From Omphiscola glabra (Eukaryota > Mollusca > Gastropoda > Lymnaeidae): a stretch of 64,000 nt of DNA. Where the stretch lies: contig OZ024808.1 of the NCBI GenBank assembly GCA_964017045.1, forward strand, positions 6,760,284 through 6,824,283, in the 5' to 3' direction. The notes beneath the pieces are model-generated. The model had not been told where the DNA came from, ran no database searches, and saw only the letters and a program-made list of their open reading frames with translations. Made by a program: the position numbers and the translations under genes. Each line of letters begins with the position of its first letter. The first letter of the stretch is position 1. Shown one piece after another: positions 27,401 to 40,100 of this stretch.

Positions 27401-30400
27401 ATCTCGCTTTTTCATCGACTGTTGAGTGGGGAAAAGGAAGTTTAGTTTACAGAGCTCTTGTCTTGGTCTGTAATAATTTACCAGCGCCCCCCCCCCCAGC
27501 GGTTACCAAATCTAAATGATCTCTAGTTAACTCATTATTGTCACTAAACGAGTTTATTGGTGGCTGATTCCTACGCTGGAGAAACACTTTAGATGTCTCT
27601 TGTTTAAATTGCTATAATCGTAAAATGTTGCCTAGGTTACATATGTATTTATCTATGAGCTGAAAATGCATTAGTACAAAATAATCAAAACACATTTCCA
27701 TTTTATTTTATCAATAAACGAATCTTACCCGATCTAATTTCCCCAGTTGGGTTGAACTATTTTTAGCTCATGTTATTTTGAAGGATAAAAACTAAATGTT
27801 TTCCTCATCAAACAACTTCGACTCAAAACTTTGAACACGCAACCATTTTTTACTGAATCTGGTTTGGCAGCAATGTGTATCAGTGGAAATTGGATCAGTG
27901 GAAAGTGGATAGTGCATAAGTAGATCAGTGGATAATGGATCGGTGAATTGTGGATCAGTGTATAGTGGATCACAAATACATCAAGCCAATTTTCAAACTT
28001 TATTTCAGCATCCTTCAATTAGTTTTATTTTCTACCTATTTTCTTCGGGGCTATTTACCCACACCTGGGGACGACCCTGGACAAAGTCAAACCCGCTTTA
28101 TTGTTTAGGGCAAGCCGCGTATATACCTATAGGCCTGACTCAGGGCTACCTTTTGGTCTGACACAGGGCTACCTATGGGTCTGACACATGGCTACCTTTA
28201 GGTCTGATTCAGTGCTAACTTTAGGTCTGACACAGGGTTACCTATAGGTCTGACTCAGGGCTACCTTTTGGTCTGACACAGGGCTACATATAATTCTGAC
28301 ACAGGGCTATCTTTAGGTCTGATTCAGTGCTACCTTTAGGCCTCACACAGGGCTACCTATAGGTCTGACTCAGGGCTACCTTTTGGTCTGACACAGTGCT
28401 ACCTAGGTCTGACACAGGGCTACCTTTAGGTCTGACTCAGGGCTACCTTTTGGTCTGACACAGGGCTACATATAATTCTGACACAGGGCTATCTTTAGGT
28501 CTGATTCAGTGCTACCTTTAGGCCTCACACAGGGCTACCTATAGGTCTGACTCAGGGCTACCTTTTGGTCTGACACAGTGCTACCTAGGTCTGACACAGG
28601 GCTACCTTTAGGTCTGACTCAGGGCTAACATTAGTTCTGACACATGGCTACATTTAGGTCTGACACAGGGCTACCTATAGGTCTGACTCAGGGCTACCTT
28701 TTTGTCTGACACAGGGCTACCTTTAGGTCTGACACAGGGCTACCTATAGGTCTGACACAGGGCTACCTTTAGGTCTGACACAGGGCTACCTTTAAGTCTG
28801 ACACAGGGCTACCTTTAGGTCTGTCACGGGGCTACCTTTAGGTCTGACTCTGGGATAACTCTTGGTCTGACACAGGGTTACATATATGTCTGATTCAGGG
28901 CTACCTTTAGGTCTGACGCAGGGCTACATTTAGGTCTGATTCAGGGCTACCTTTCGGTATGATTTCGAAGTAAACGTTGTCTTGTCACACTGAAATCCCT
29001 TTTTTTAAAAAGCAATAATTTGACTTATTCTATAAATTTCTGCAGACGCCAGTGATGGCTGTAAGGACGATACCTACTACCACACCACTGGCCTTTGTGT
29101 AGAGGGATGCAAGGAAGGCTACTTTGGTCCCATGTGCAAAGGTACGTTTCTTTTTCTACATGTTATGTAAATTTATCAAGTTTAAAAATTAAAAAAAAAA
29201 TTGTAAATTCCATCATCGTTTTTTTTTTTCGTTTTTTTTTTTATTTCATGAAAGGGAAATATTGTTTTTCAGTTTTTTCAACCAAGGGTTCTAAACTTTC
29301 TATTTTTCATTGGTACACTTTAGCTGTTTCTAAGACTCTTGTTTGAAAATCAGTAGCTCAAGTATCTATTTAAATACGTTTACAAATACGGCGAATCTCC
29401 ATAGTATATATGCACATTTTTTAAGAAATTTATATCATATGAAAATTCCTATTGACTTTTTATCCTTTCTTTCATTAGGTTGTATTTTTGACAGTGGTTC
29501 TTAAACCGTTTTTAAATTTAACTCAAACACACACACAAAAAAGAAGAAAATAAAAGGGGGGGGGTGGTGGGGGAGTGAGGTACCCAGAAAAGTAAAGTAG
29601 GTGAATTGTGTCAAGACAATTCAATGAAATGGTCAGAGTTAGGGTCAGGCTTAGGGTCAGGGTTATGGTCAGGGTCATGGTCAGGTTTAGGGTCAGGGTC
29701 AGGGTTAGGGTCGGGCTTAGGGTCAGGGTTAGGGTAAGGGTTGAATAGAGTATTGTATCTTTTTCAAATGAATTCACACACAAAAAAAAGATTAAAACTG
29801 TCCACATATATTATTATAATTCATAAATTACCATGATGGTCATGGGGGTTTTTGTTGCTTTGTTTGCTGTTAGCTTGTCCTGTCAAGTGCCAAAATGGCT
29901 CGTGCTCCCCAGAGACGGGACAGTGTGTTCAAGGCTGCACGCCGGGTTTTTTCGGAGGGGACTGCGATCTCGGTAAGTGAAGTAAAAATTGCCCAACCTC
30001 TTAAAACTTTGTGGACATCCGATAATGCGAAACAAACACTTGGCACAGACAGCTAAAATTTAGTGTTTGAGATGATAGCAAGGGAGAAACGGGGGAAGGA
30101 GCAATCACATTGCTCTCGCTGCGCTCTCGGGTGCTACATTGCAACTAAATGTTTATATATTTATTTAGACATAGATTTAACTGTTATTTGTTCGCTGAAG
30201 TCGACAAGTTCGGTTTGTTCAAAGTTCGCTGAAGTTGACAAGTTCGGTTTGTTCAAAGTTCGCTGAAGTCGGCAAGTTCGATTTGTTCAAAATTCGCTGA
30301 AGTCGACAAGTTCGATTTGTTCAAAGTCTTGGTTCAGAGTTGCCAATGCGATAAAATGTCCCAGAACCAACACATACTTTTTAATATATATTTTTTTCAA

Positions 30401-31149
30401 CGGCAGAGCCAAAAGCAATGCCAATATACGTGGTCTTTGTCTGCATTGACAACAAGCCATAAGAACAGATAATCTCTCAGAAAATCTTTAGAAAAAAATC
30501 CAGTATGAACAAATAGCCTACCGTGGACAGAATGAACAATCAGCCTACCGTGGACAGTATGAACAATCAGCCTACCGTGGACAGTATGAACAATCAGCCT
30601 ACAGTGGACAGTATGAACAAATAGCCTATCGTGGACTGAATGAACAATCAGCCTACCGTGGACAGTATGAACAATTAGCCTACCGCGGACAGTATGAACA
30701 AATAGCCTATCGTGGACAGAATGAACAATCAGCCTACCGTGGACAGTATGAACAATTAGCCTACAGTGGACAGTATGAACAATCGGCCTACCGTGGACAG
30801 TATGAACAATCAGCCTACCGAGGACAGTATGAACAATCAGCCTACCGAGGACAGTATGAACAATCAGCCTACCGTGGACAGTATGAACAATCAGCCTACC
30901 GTGGACAGTATGAACAATCAGTCTACCGTGGACAATATGGTTTGTGCCCAGCCTTTTGTAAAGTACCCATATATATGTTGTTAAAAAAAAAAAAAATTCG
31001 GTCAGTCCAGTAGACGCCACCATTTACAATGTTATGTTTCAACGTGTCATGACCGTATAATTGTGTCCGTTATAAAGTCGACAGATGTGAGCAATAAGGA
31101 TATTTAACGGGATTTCAATGGAGGAAATTATTTTATAAAGCATTGTCTT

Positions 31150-31183
<34 letters not shown>

Positions 31184-34100
31184 TAATAATGGGGGAGACT
31201 GCAATCAGGTTAGCACAAAAGGAAATTAGTAAAACACAGTAAGGTAAAACCTGATCAAAGGAACGCAACAAAACAACGAACGTGTCGGCAGGAAGCCTTC
31301 ATCAGCGAACAAACAGAAACACGAATAAAATTTAAAAATGTATCAAAAAATATATAATATAGCACTTAGCTCAGAAATAGTATCCAAGAGGGCAGCAAAA
31401 GATAAGTGACAGAGAGTGAGTGGGAGAAAGGTTAAATAGGGAAGAGGGAAAGAAAAGAGGAGAAATAAGTCCACTGCGATAGGTCGTGACGTGGAGGGGC
31501 GGAGCCAGGTTCAAACAGTGAATAAAGACATGTCTCGATAGATTTTTTAATTTTATTCGTGTTTCTGTTTGTTCGCTGATGAAGGCTTCCTGCCGACACG
31601 TTCGTTGTTTTGTTGCGTTCCTTTGATCAGGTTTTACCTTACTGTGTTTTACTAATTTCCTATTGTCTTAGCAGCTACACGTTTGATCAAAATGTGATAA
31701 ATTCATTCCTCTCTTTGATTCGGATTACAGTAGGGGTTCATTAAGGAGTCATTAGAGGATCGTTAGAAGATCATATCAGTTCTGTGGTCAGGGCTTGTGT
31801 CAGTCATCTTTGCGCTCTGGGTAAACAGCTGTGTCCCCAACTTAATAAGAGAGCAGCCAATGCTGTAGCGGTAGCTCTAGTCCAATCAAGATTATAGATT
31901 ACTGTAACAGTTGTTTGTGGGGGTTTAACTCAAAATCTAATTCAGAAACTCCAGAAGGTACAAAATACTGTAGCACGCATTGTATCGCGTAATAAAAGAA
32001 ATCTGACCACATCCCCCCCAGTTCTTAGAGATCTCCATTGGCTTCCTGTGAGTGAGCGCATTGACTACAAAATTCTGTCCCTGGCGTATAGCTGTGTGGA
32101 AGGCTCTGCACATCTTCAAAAACTGATTTCTAAACAATGAGTGTGGATGGACATGGAAAGAATTCATGCGGATTGCGCTCTTTTGGAGCTATTGTGATTA
32201 AACTGTGGAACAGTTTGCCTCAATCTTTTAGGGGAAATTGAAAAAGATAAAAAGTCATTTAAGTTTAAGAAACATTTTAAAACTTTTTTTCTTTTAATAG
32301 ATTTTAGGACATCAGAGCGCTGTGAGCATGTTAAAATAGCATGGATACAAGCGCTACACAGGCATTCAATCATGATCATTAGGGGGTCATTAGGGGGTCA
32401 TTGAATGATCGTTAGGGGATCATTAAATAATCATTAGGTTATCATTAAGGGTCATTAGGGGATCATTAAGGGATCATTAGGGGATCATCAAGGGAGCATT
32501 GGGGATTATTTAAAGATCATTTACGGGTCATTAGGGGATCATTGGGGGATCAAGAGGGGATCATTAGGGGATCCATTAAAGGATCATTGGGTGATCATTA
32601 GAGGGTCATAAGGGGTTCATTTAGGGATCATCAAGGGATCATTAGGGATTATTGAAGGATAATTAGGGGGTCATTAGGGGATATTTAAGGGTCCTTTAGG
32701 GATCATTAAGGATCATTAAAGGATCATTAGGGGATCAATAGGGGGTCATTAGGGGATAATTAGGGGGGGTAATGAATGAAATAAATGTGTATAAACTAAA
32801 TAACCTAATTAGATCTTTAACTGTTTATAAGTAGATCTGTTCCGCTGCCAAGAAGCGTGTGTTTCAGATTGTTTACCGTGCTAGGTCTTTGTGTTTTAGC
32901 AAAAAATATCATTTTGGGTAAAACCACCTGGCCGTATTTGACGTCTGCAGCCACCTCACCGGAAGTAGCAAAGTAACCGTTTTTCCTACTGTGTATCCGT
33001 TGCCTCGGCAACTAGATATTTTATTTTATTGTAAATTTTTCCCCACACATAATAGCTGAAATTTGTGCTGAGCTTGATCATCTCGGCGTGCCGCCATATA
33101 ACCCGCCTCCTTCTTCTGGCGTTTGTTCACATTGCCATGTTTTTAAACTTGTGTCAGAACAAGAGGTCAAACGTATTGTCCTAAATTCTAAAACTACGTC
33201 ATGTTCTCTCGACCCCCCCCATTCCCACTCCATTGTTGGTTCAGTCGTTGGATCAATGGCTCTCAACGATAACCCATATAGTCAATGAGGGCTTGTGTTC
33301 TGGCATTGGTCCCGCTCTTTGTAAGACGGCTGTCACCAAACCATTACCTAAGAAGTCTGGTCTTGATCAAAATAATTTTAAAAACTACAGACTTGTATCT
33401 AATTTATCATTTTTATCTAAAGGCATTTAAAAGCTAGGTCTTAATCGGATTTGTGCTTACTTGAATGACCACTCTCTTCTCAGTCCTAATCAGTCGGCCT
33501 ATAGACATTTTCACAGCACAGAGACTGCTCTCTTGAGAGTCAGCAGTGACCTCTTGTTTGCATTGGACAGCAGTAATCTCTCCATCCTGATCCTCTTGGA
33601 TCTCAGTGCGGCCTTCGAAACGGTTGACCATTAAACCCTTTACAAAACCCTTGAAAATTACTTGTTGATGGCTGTCTCTCCAGTAGTGCTGACTTGGTGT
33701 ACGGAGTGCCACAGGGGTCCGTTTTGGGTCTCGTCCTATTCACAACGTATACCAGGCCAATTCTCCTCCTGCTCGGGAGGCATGCTGTCGAGAGCCAGTC
33801 ATTCGTAGAAAACATGCAGCTATACATGCATATTCTTTCTGCTCCCATAACACGCACTCAAGCATATGGTGAACGATCTTTCCCTTTCTGTGCCCTAAAA
33901 CAATGGAATTCTCTCTCATTACACACCCGCAATATAACGACCATCATAGCATTCAAAACTACCCCCAAAACCCATCTCTTCAAACTGTACTATACCGACT
34001 CATTCTCACCCCTTCTGACTGATAAACAACGCTCGATTCTGCTGGGTGCTGTCCATGGCTGGACAAGGGTAGATAGTACTTGGATGGGTGAAGTCAAGCT

Positions 34101-37100
34101 TTTCACCAATGGTTGTTTTTAAATGTATAATTTTCTGTAAATGCTAATATTTATGTAAAGCACAGTGAGCCTAGCCCTAGGCTGGGGAACTGCAGTGAGC
34201 CTAGACCTAGGCTGGGGAACTGCAGTGAGCCTAGACCTAGGCTGGGGAACTGCAGTTAGTCTAGCCCTAGGCTGGGGAACTACAGTGAGCCTAGCCCTAG
34301 GCTGGGGTACTACAGTGAGCCTAGCCCTAGGCTGGGGTACTGCAGTGAGCCCTAGGCTGGGGAACTACAGTGAGTCTAGCCATAGGCTGGGGAGCTGCAG
34401 TGAGCCTAGCCCTAGGCTGGGGAACTGCAGTGAGCCTAGCCCTAGGCTGGGGAACTACAGTTAGTCTAGCCCTAGGCTGGGGAACTACAGTGAGCCTAGC
34501 CCTAGGCTGGGGTACTACAGTGAGCCTAGCCCTAGGCTGGGGTACTGCAGTGAGCCTAGCCCTAGGCTGGGGTACTACAGTGAGCCTAGCCCTAGGCTGG
34601 GGTACTGCAGTGAGCCCTAGGCTGGGGAACTACAGTGAGTCTAGCCATAGGCTGGGGAGCTGCAGTGAGCCTAGCCCTAGGCTGGGGAACTGCAGTGAGC
34701 CTAGCCCTAGGCTGGGGTACTGCAGTGAGCCTAGCCCTAGGCTGGGGTACTGCAGTGAGCCTAGCCCTAGGCTGGGGTACTACAGTGAGCCCTAGGCTGG
34801 GGTACTACAGTGAGCCCTAGGCTGGGGTACTACAGTGAGTCCTAGGCTGGGGTACTGCAGTGAGCCCTAGGCTGGGGTACTGCAGTGAGCCCTAGGCTGG
34901 GGTACTGCGCTATATAAAACCCACCTGAAAATGATACAAATGTGTCTCCCAGAGTGTCTTAATTTGTATGACACTTGGACACAATGTATGCGTTAGAGTC
35001 TTCAAAATATCTAATTTTTTTAGTCTTGTGCTTCTATTTGACAATCTAAAATAAAAGGTTTAATTTTAAATGAAATTCAGCGTTCTTTGTTTTTTTATTC
35101 GTTTTTGTTTTGTTGTTGTTTTGTTTTAAGATGCGACATAATTCTTGGTGACTCTTTTTATTCACTACTAATTTGCCGATGTTTCTGTTGCAGAATGCAG
35201 CAATGGTTGTGCTGATAACGGGGCCTGCAGCCAGAACACTGGAGCGTGTGTCAGTGGCTGCAAACCCAAATACTTTGGTGCAACTTGCCTTGGTAATAAT
35301 AGCAATACCATTCAATCTTAAGTAATAATAATAATGATGATAATAATAAAGTTTATTTGAAAATCACGCTTCATCCCCGAAGGCTCGAAGCGCGGTACAA
35401 AGTCAACCACACCAAAAGAGAAATGAAAACAATCTATATCTTACCACACCTAAACACAAAACGCAACACCACAAATGCTACACACGGGCACACCCGTTCA
35501 AAGTCCTTCATCAAGTTGGCGCCTGTTGTATATATAATAACTTGTTTTACAGCCCGCCAATCAATGATGGCAGCAATGCGTGATCTTTCACGTCTATTAT
35601 CGTTACTTGGGAATGTAGTTTTAAAAATAGCGTATTACGAAACAAAATTTGTTTTCGCCAGAGGTTTATCCATTTACATAACCGCTTCTTAGTAAATGAT
35701 AACTCACGTATAATCACGTAACTGTAAAAATGGATCATACGAAAAATGTTGTGCTTAGGGGTTGTTTAATTGTTTTATGCCAAGAGAATTATATTGATTT
35801 ATTTATATATTGATTGATTTTAATGTTTTAGCATCCACCAATTTTGAATGAGGCTAAATGGACCGATTCACAAATCATGAAAACTTTATTTTAAAATTAA
35901 TTAAAGTTTCTTTTTGATAGTATTGTTTGACAAGTGCCCACGCGTAACTTAATCACTGTTACATTATTTCTTTTTTTTTATATTTTTATTTTGCAGCTGC
36001 GATGAAAAAAAAAAATTTCAAATATTAACGGTACAAATTTTAACCTGACAATATAAACAAAAAATTGTTGTTGTTTTTTTTAAAGTGTTTGGAGAATTTC
36101 TTGAGAGTGCTTTCAGCTAAAATTTACCGCCTGCATTGCTGTCTCTGGGTGTTTCTTCGCCTTTTACTACAAACCTGTTGCCCATTGTGGGTGGCAATGA
36201 TAGACTATGAAAGACCAGCTTCACCATTCGCAATGACTTGCTGGGTGCTATTAAAGCAGAGCAAATAGAACATAAGTCCTTAGCCTAACATTAGCCTAAC
36301 TTGTGTGCGCCCATTTGAGCCCAGTCTTGTCTGTCTGACCTAGTTAGGATGTAAGCCAACTTTTGATGTAAATATCTTAATGAAAGTAGATTTTTTTTTT
36401 AAATTCTATTTCTTCAACAAACAAAAAACAGTCTATCTTATTTTTAATTTTATTTTTTTTTGAGAAATTTGTTGAAATATTAAACGATTTATTTGTCTAG
36501 GCCCGTATACTTAAACTGTTTATTTGGCTAGGCCCGTATACTTAAACTGTTTATTTGGCTAGGCCCGTATACTTAAACTGTTTATTTGGCTAGGCCCGTA
36601 TACTTAAACTGTTTATTTGGCTAGGCCCGTATACTTAAACTGTTTATTTGTCTAGGCCCGTATACTTAAACTGTTTCTTTGGCTAGGCCCGTATACTTAA
36701 ACTGGTTATTTTTCTAGGCCCGTATACTTAAACTGTTTATTTGGCTAGGTCCGTATACTTAAACTGGTTATTTGGCTAGGCCCGTATACTTAAACTGTTT
36801 ATTTTTCTAGGCCCGTATACTTAAACTGTTTATTTGTCTAGGCCCGTATACTTAAACTGTTTATTTGTCTAGGTCCGTATACTTAAACTGGTTATTTGGC
36901 TCATGATAGATGCTCATGATATTCGAATTTATCAACATGAACAGCTTGCAGTGCTGGGTGTGCCAAGGCTGGAGATTGTGAAGTGACGGGAGCGTGCGTC
37001 AGTGGCTGTAAACCCAAGTATTACGGTCTTCGTTGTGTCGGCAAGTGTTAGCGCCTTAGCTTGATAACCGTCGTGTAGCGTAATAGCAACGTTAAGCTAC

Positions 37101-40100
37101 TCCATCAAGTTTTAAAATATATGTGTGTGTGTGTGTGTGTGACTGCGTGTATGACAAGTGTATGGCGGCGTGTTTGACGGCGTGTATGACTGCGTGTGTG
37201 ACGGCGTGTTTGACGGCGTGTGTGACGGCGTGCGTGACTGCGTGTGTGACTGCGTGTATGACTGTGTTTTGACTGCATGTGTGACTTCGTTTATTACTGC
37301 GTTTTGACTGATTGTATGACTGCGTGTATGACTGCATGTGGTGTAAATTAGTGTAGACATATAAACCATAATTACTCCATATCAGTTGTACATTCTCTTG
37401 GCACAGTCTCCCTCTCATACCACATTTATTTACCCCCTGCCTTGTCTTATATACACCTGATCTATATTACCTACGTTCTACCCTCTATTGTCAATCGTGA
37501 CAATTCGATTGTGAGAATTTCCATTGTGAGAATATCCATTGTGATAATGCCCATTGTGAGAATGTCCATTGTAAGAATTTCCATTGTGTAATGTCCATTG
37601 TGAGAATGTCCATTGTGAGAATGCCCATTGTGAGAATGCCCATTGTGAGAATGCCCATTGTGAGAATGTCCGTTGTGTGAATGTCGATTGTGAAATTACC
37701 ATTATGCGAATGTCCATTGTGAGAATGTCCATTGTGTGAATGTCGATTGTGAAATGACCATTATGCGAATGTCCATTGTGAGAATGTCCATTGGGAGAAT
37801 GTCCATTGTGAGAATGTCCATTGTGAGAATGTCCATTGTAAGAATGAATTTCCATAGTGAGAATTTCAGTTTTGAGAATGTCCGCTGTGAGACATCTTCT
37901 TACAGATTTCCAAATCTCCGTTTACTATTTTTAGGGATCACTTGTGATTAGGTCTGGTTTCTTAACATTCGCCATTCCTTACACGGTATCAATATCTCTT
38001 CAGCTTGTAGCGTTGGCTGTGCAGGCGATGGAACATGTGACGAGATCACTGGACAGTGTAACCACGGCTGCCTGCCTGATTATTATGGTTCAAAATGCGT
38101 CTGTACGTCAACCATATTATCTGTCCACAAATGAATGTCATTCTTAATATGTCAAATTAAAGTGTGTTTTAATATGTCCCCATAGTTAAATATAGACTTC
38201 AAACTCCAACACACCTCCTTGACTTCAAACTCCAACACACCTCCTTGACTTCAAACTCCAACACACCTCCTTGACTTCAAACTGCAACACACCTCCTTGA
38301 CTTCCAACTCCAGCACACCTCCTTGACTTCCAACTCCAGCACACCTCCTTGACTTCCAACTCCAGCACACCTCCTTGACTTCAAACTGCAACACACCTCC
38401 TTGACTTCCAACTCCAGCACACCTCCTTGACTTCAAACTCCAACACACCTCGTTCGGTGCTTGCCTTGTTGAGCACAGCTTGTTTAGTTGTTATTTCTGA
38501 ACTTTCGCTAATTGTTGTGCGTCTCTTTCGACGTTACAACTGCAGCCTGCAGCATTGGATGCGCTGGGGATGGTACTTGCGATGAAACTCAACACGCATG
38601 CACTCATGGCTGCAAGCCTGACTTCTATGGCCCCAAATGTATTGGTGAGTCTGTGTGACAGAGAAGCCCCACTTACGTATCCCTGGGTGTATTGGTGAGT
38701 CTGTGTGACAGAGAAGCCCCCACTTACGTATCCCTGGGTGTATTGGTGAGTCTGTGTGACAGAGAAGCCCCACTTACGTATCCCTGGGTGTATTGGTGAG
38801 TCTTTTTTACAGAGACGCCCCACTTACGTATCCCTGGGTGTATTGGTGAGTCTGTGTGACAGAGAAGCCCCCAGTTACGTATCCCTGGGTGTATTGGTGA
38901 TTCTGTGTGACAGAGACGCCCCACTTACGTATCCCTGGGTGTATTGGTGATTCTGTGTGACAGAGACGCCCCCACTTACGTATCCCTGGGTGTATTGGTG
39001 AGTCTGTGTGACAGAGAAGCCCCCCAGTTACGGTTCCCGAGATGTATGGGCGTTTGTTGTAAGAATGCCCGACTTCTTTATCCCCCAGGTGTATTGGTGA
39101 GTGTGATATATGGAAGCAGTGCCGTCTGAAGGCATGGGTCCAGTGGGCACTGGCCCCCAGGGCCCGGCGCTTGTAGAAAACTCTCTCTTATAGAGGCATC
39201 ACACTTGACATATTTTTAATGAATATTGAAAGATTTTGACAATTTAATTGGATTTAAAATTCCCAATTTCCCAATTTTAATCCCATCATACAAATGAGAA
39301 CATTCCATAATTAATATTATAAATGCGAATCAAAGTTGGACAATTTTAAAACTTTTAAAGGGGAATATGTTATATTAAAAAATGTATTTGATCTATCCGT
39401 CAGTAATGATAATTTATCATTCTCCGTGATTATTTAACGTATATTTCTGAGAATTTTTAAAAACTATTATTGATTTTTAATGATTTTGTTTTTTGTATCA
39501 ATAAATTGAACTCATCGAAGTTTAACTTCATAGAATGTTTATTTTTATTTTAGATTTTTAGTTCTCTTGCTAAGATGTTTTGCCCACACACACACACCCC
39601 GCCCCCAATTGTTTGAGCATGGGGTCAAGTGCCCCCATTCGCCGCCCTACTCACGGCCCAAGTTTGTTGTGTTGCTAGGGGCGCCAGTGCATTGCTGTGC
39701 CCAGGGCCTCCTATGTTGTTAAGACGGTCCTGTATGGAAGCCCGAATACCGACCTCTTTAGCCCCAGATGTATTGTTAAGTGCGAGTATCTGTTATAAAG
39801 AAGCCGACTCCAGAACATTAAGTTTTTTTGGTTAACTGTGTTGACAATCCTGGTCTCTTTGTAAAATCCATCTTCGTCACCATTTCAAAGCCCAGGGCTT
39901 GCCTACAAATTCTTTGCAGTGACGGGTAACTGTTAAAGAAAGTATAATAAAGGAGAGACGGTGATGAGGTTGAGTTGGAAAGGAATGTGGAAAAAGTATG
40001 TGTCAAGGGATGAGAGGAAGAAATATCACATTTAAACGAAGAGATTATCTCGCCTGATGACATCGCCGCAATTATTTTTTTAATAAGTGTAAGCAATCAA

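Noticed and set aside
30397..31023. 208-codon minus-strand frame
   Set aside because: Translation of the 27-bp minisatellite with random ends.
35996..36100. Acceptor-like TTTTGCAG followed by CTGCGATG
   Set aside because: It is followed by poly-A and a stop in frame, with no cysteine pattern.
37500..37880. Evenly spaced repeats resembling a CRISPR array
   Set aside because: Units are head-to-tail without unique spacers, in a eukaryotic intron with no cas genes. The same holds for all other arrays here.
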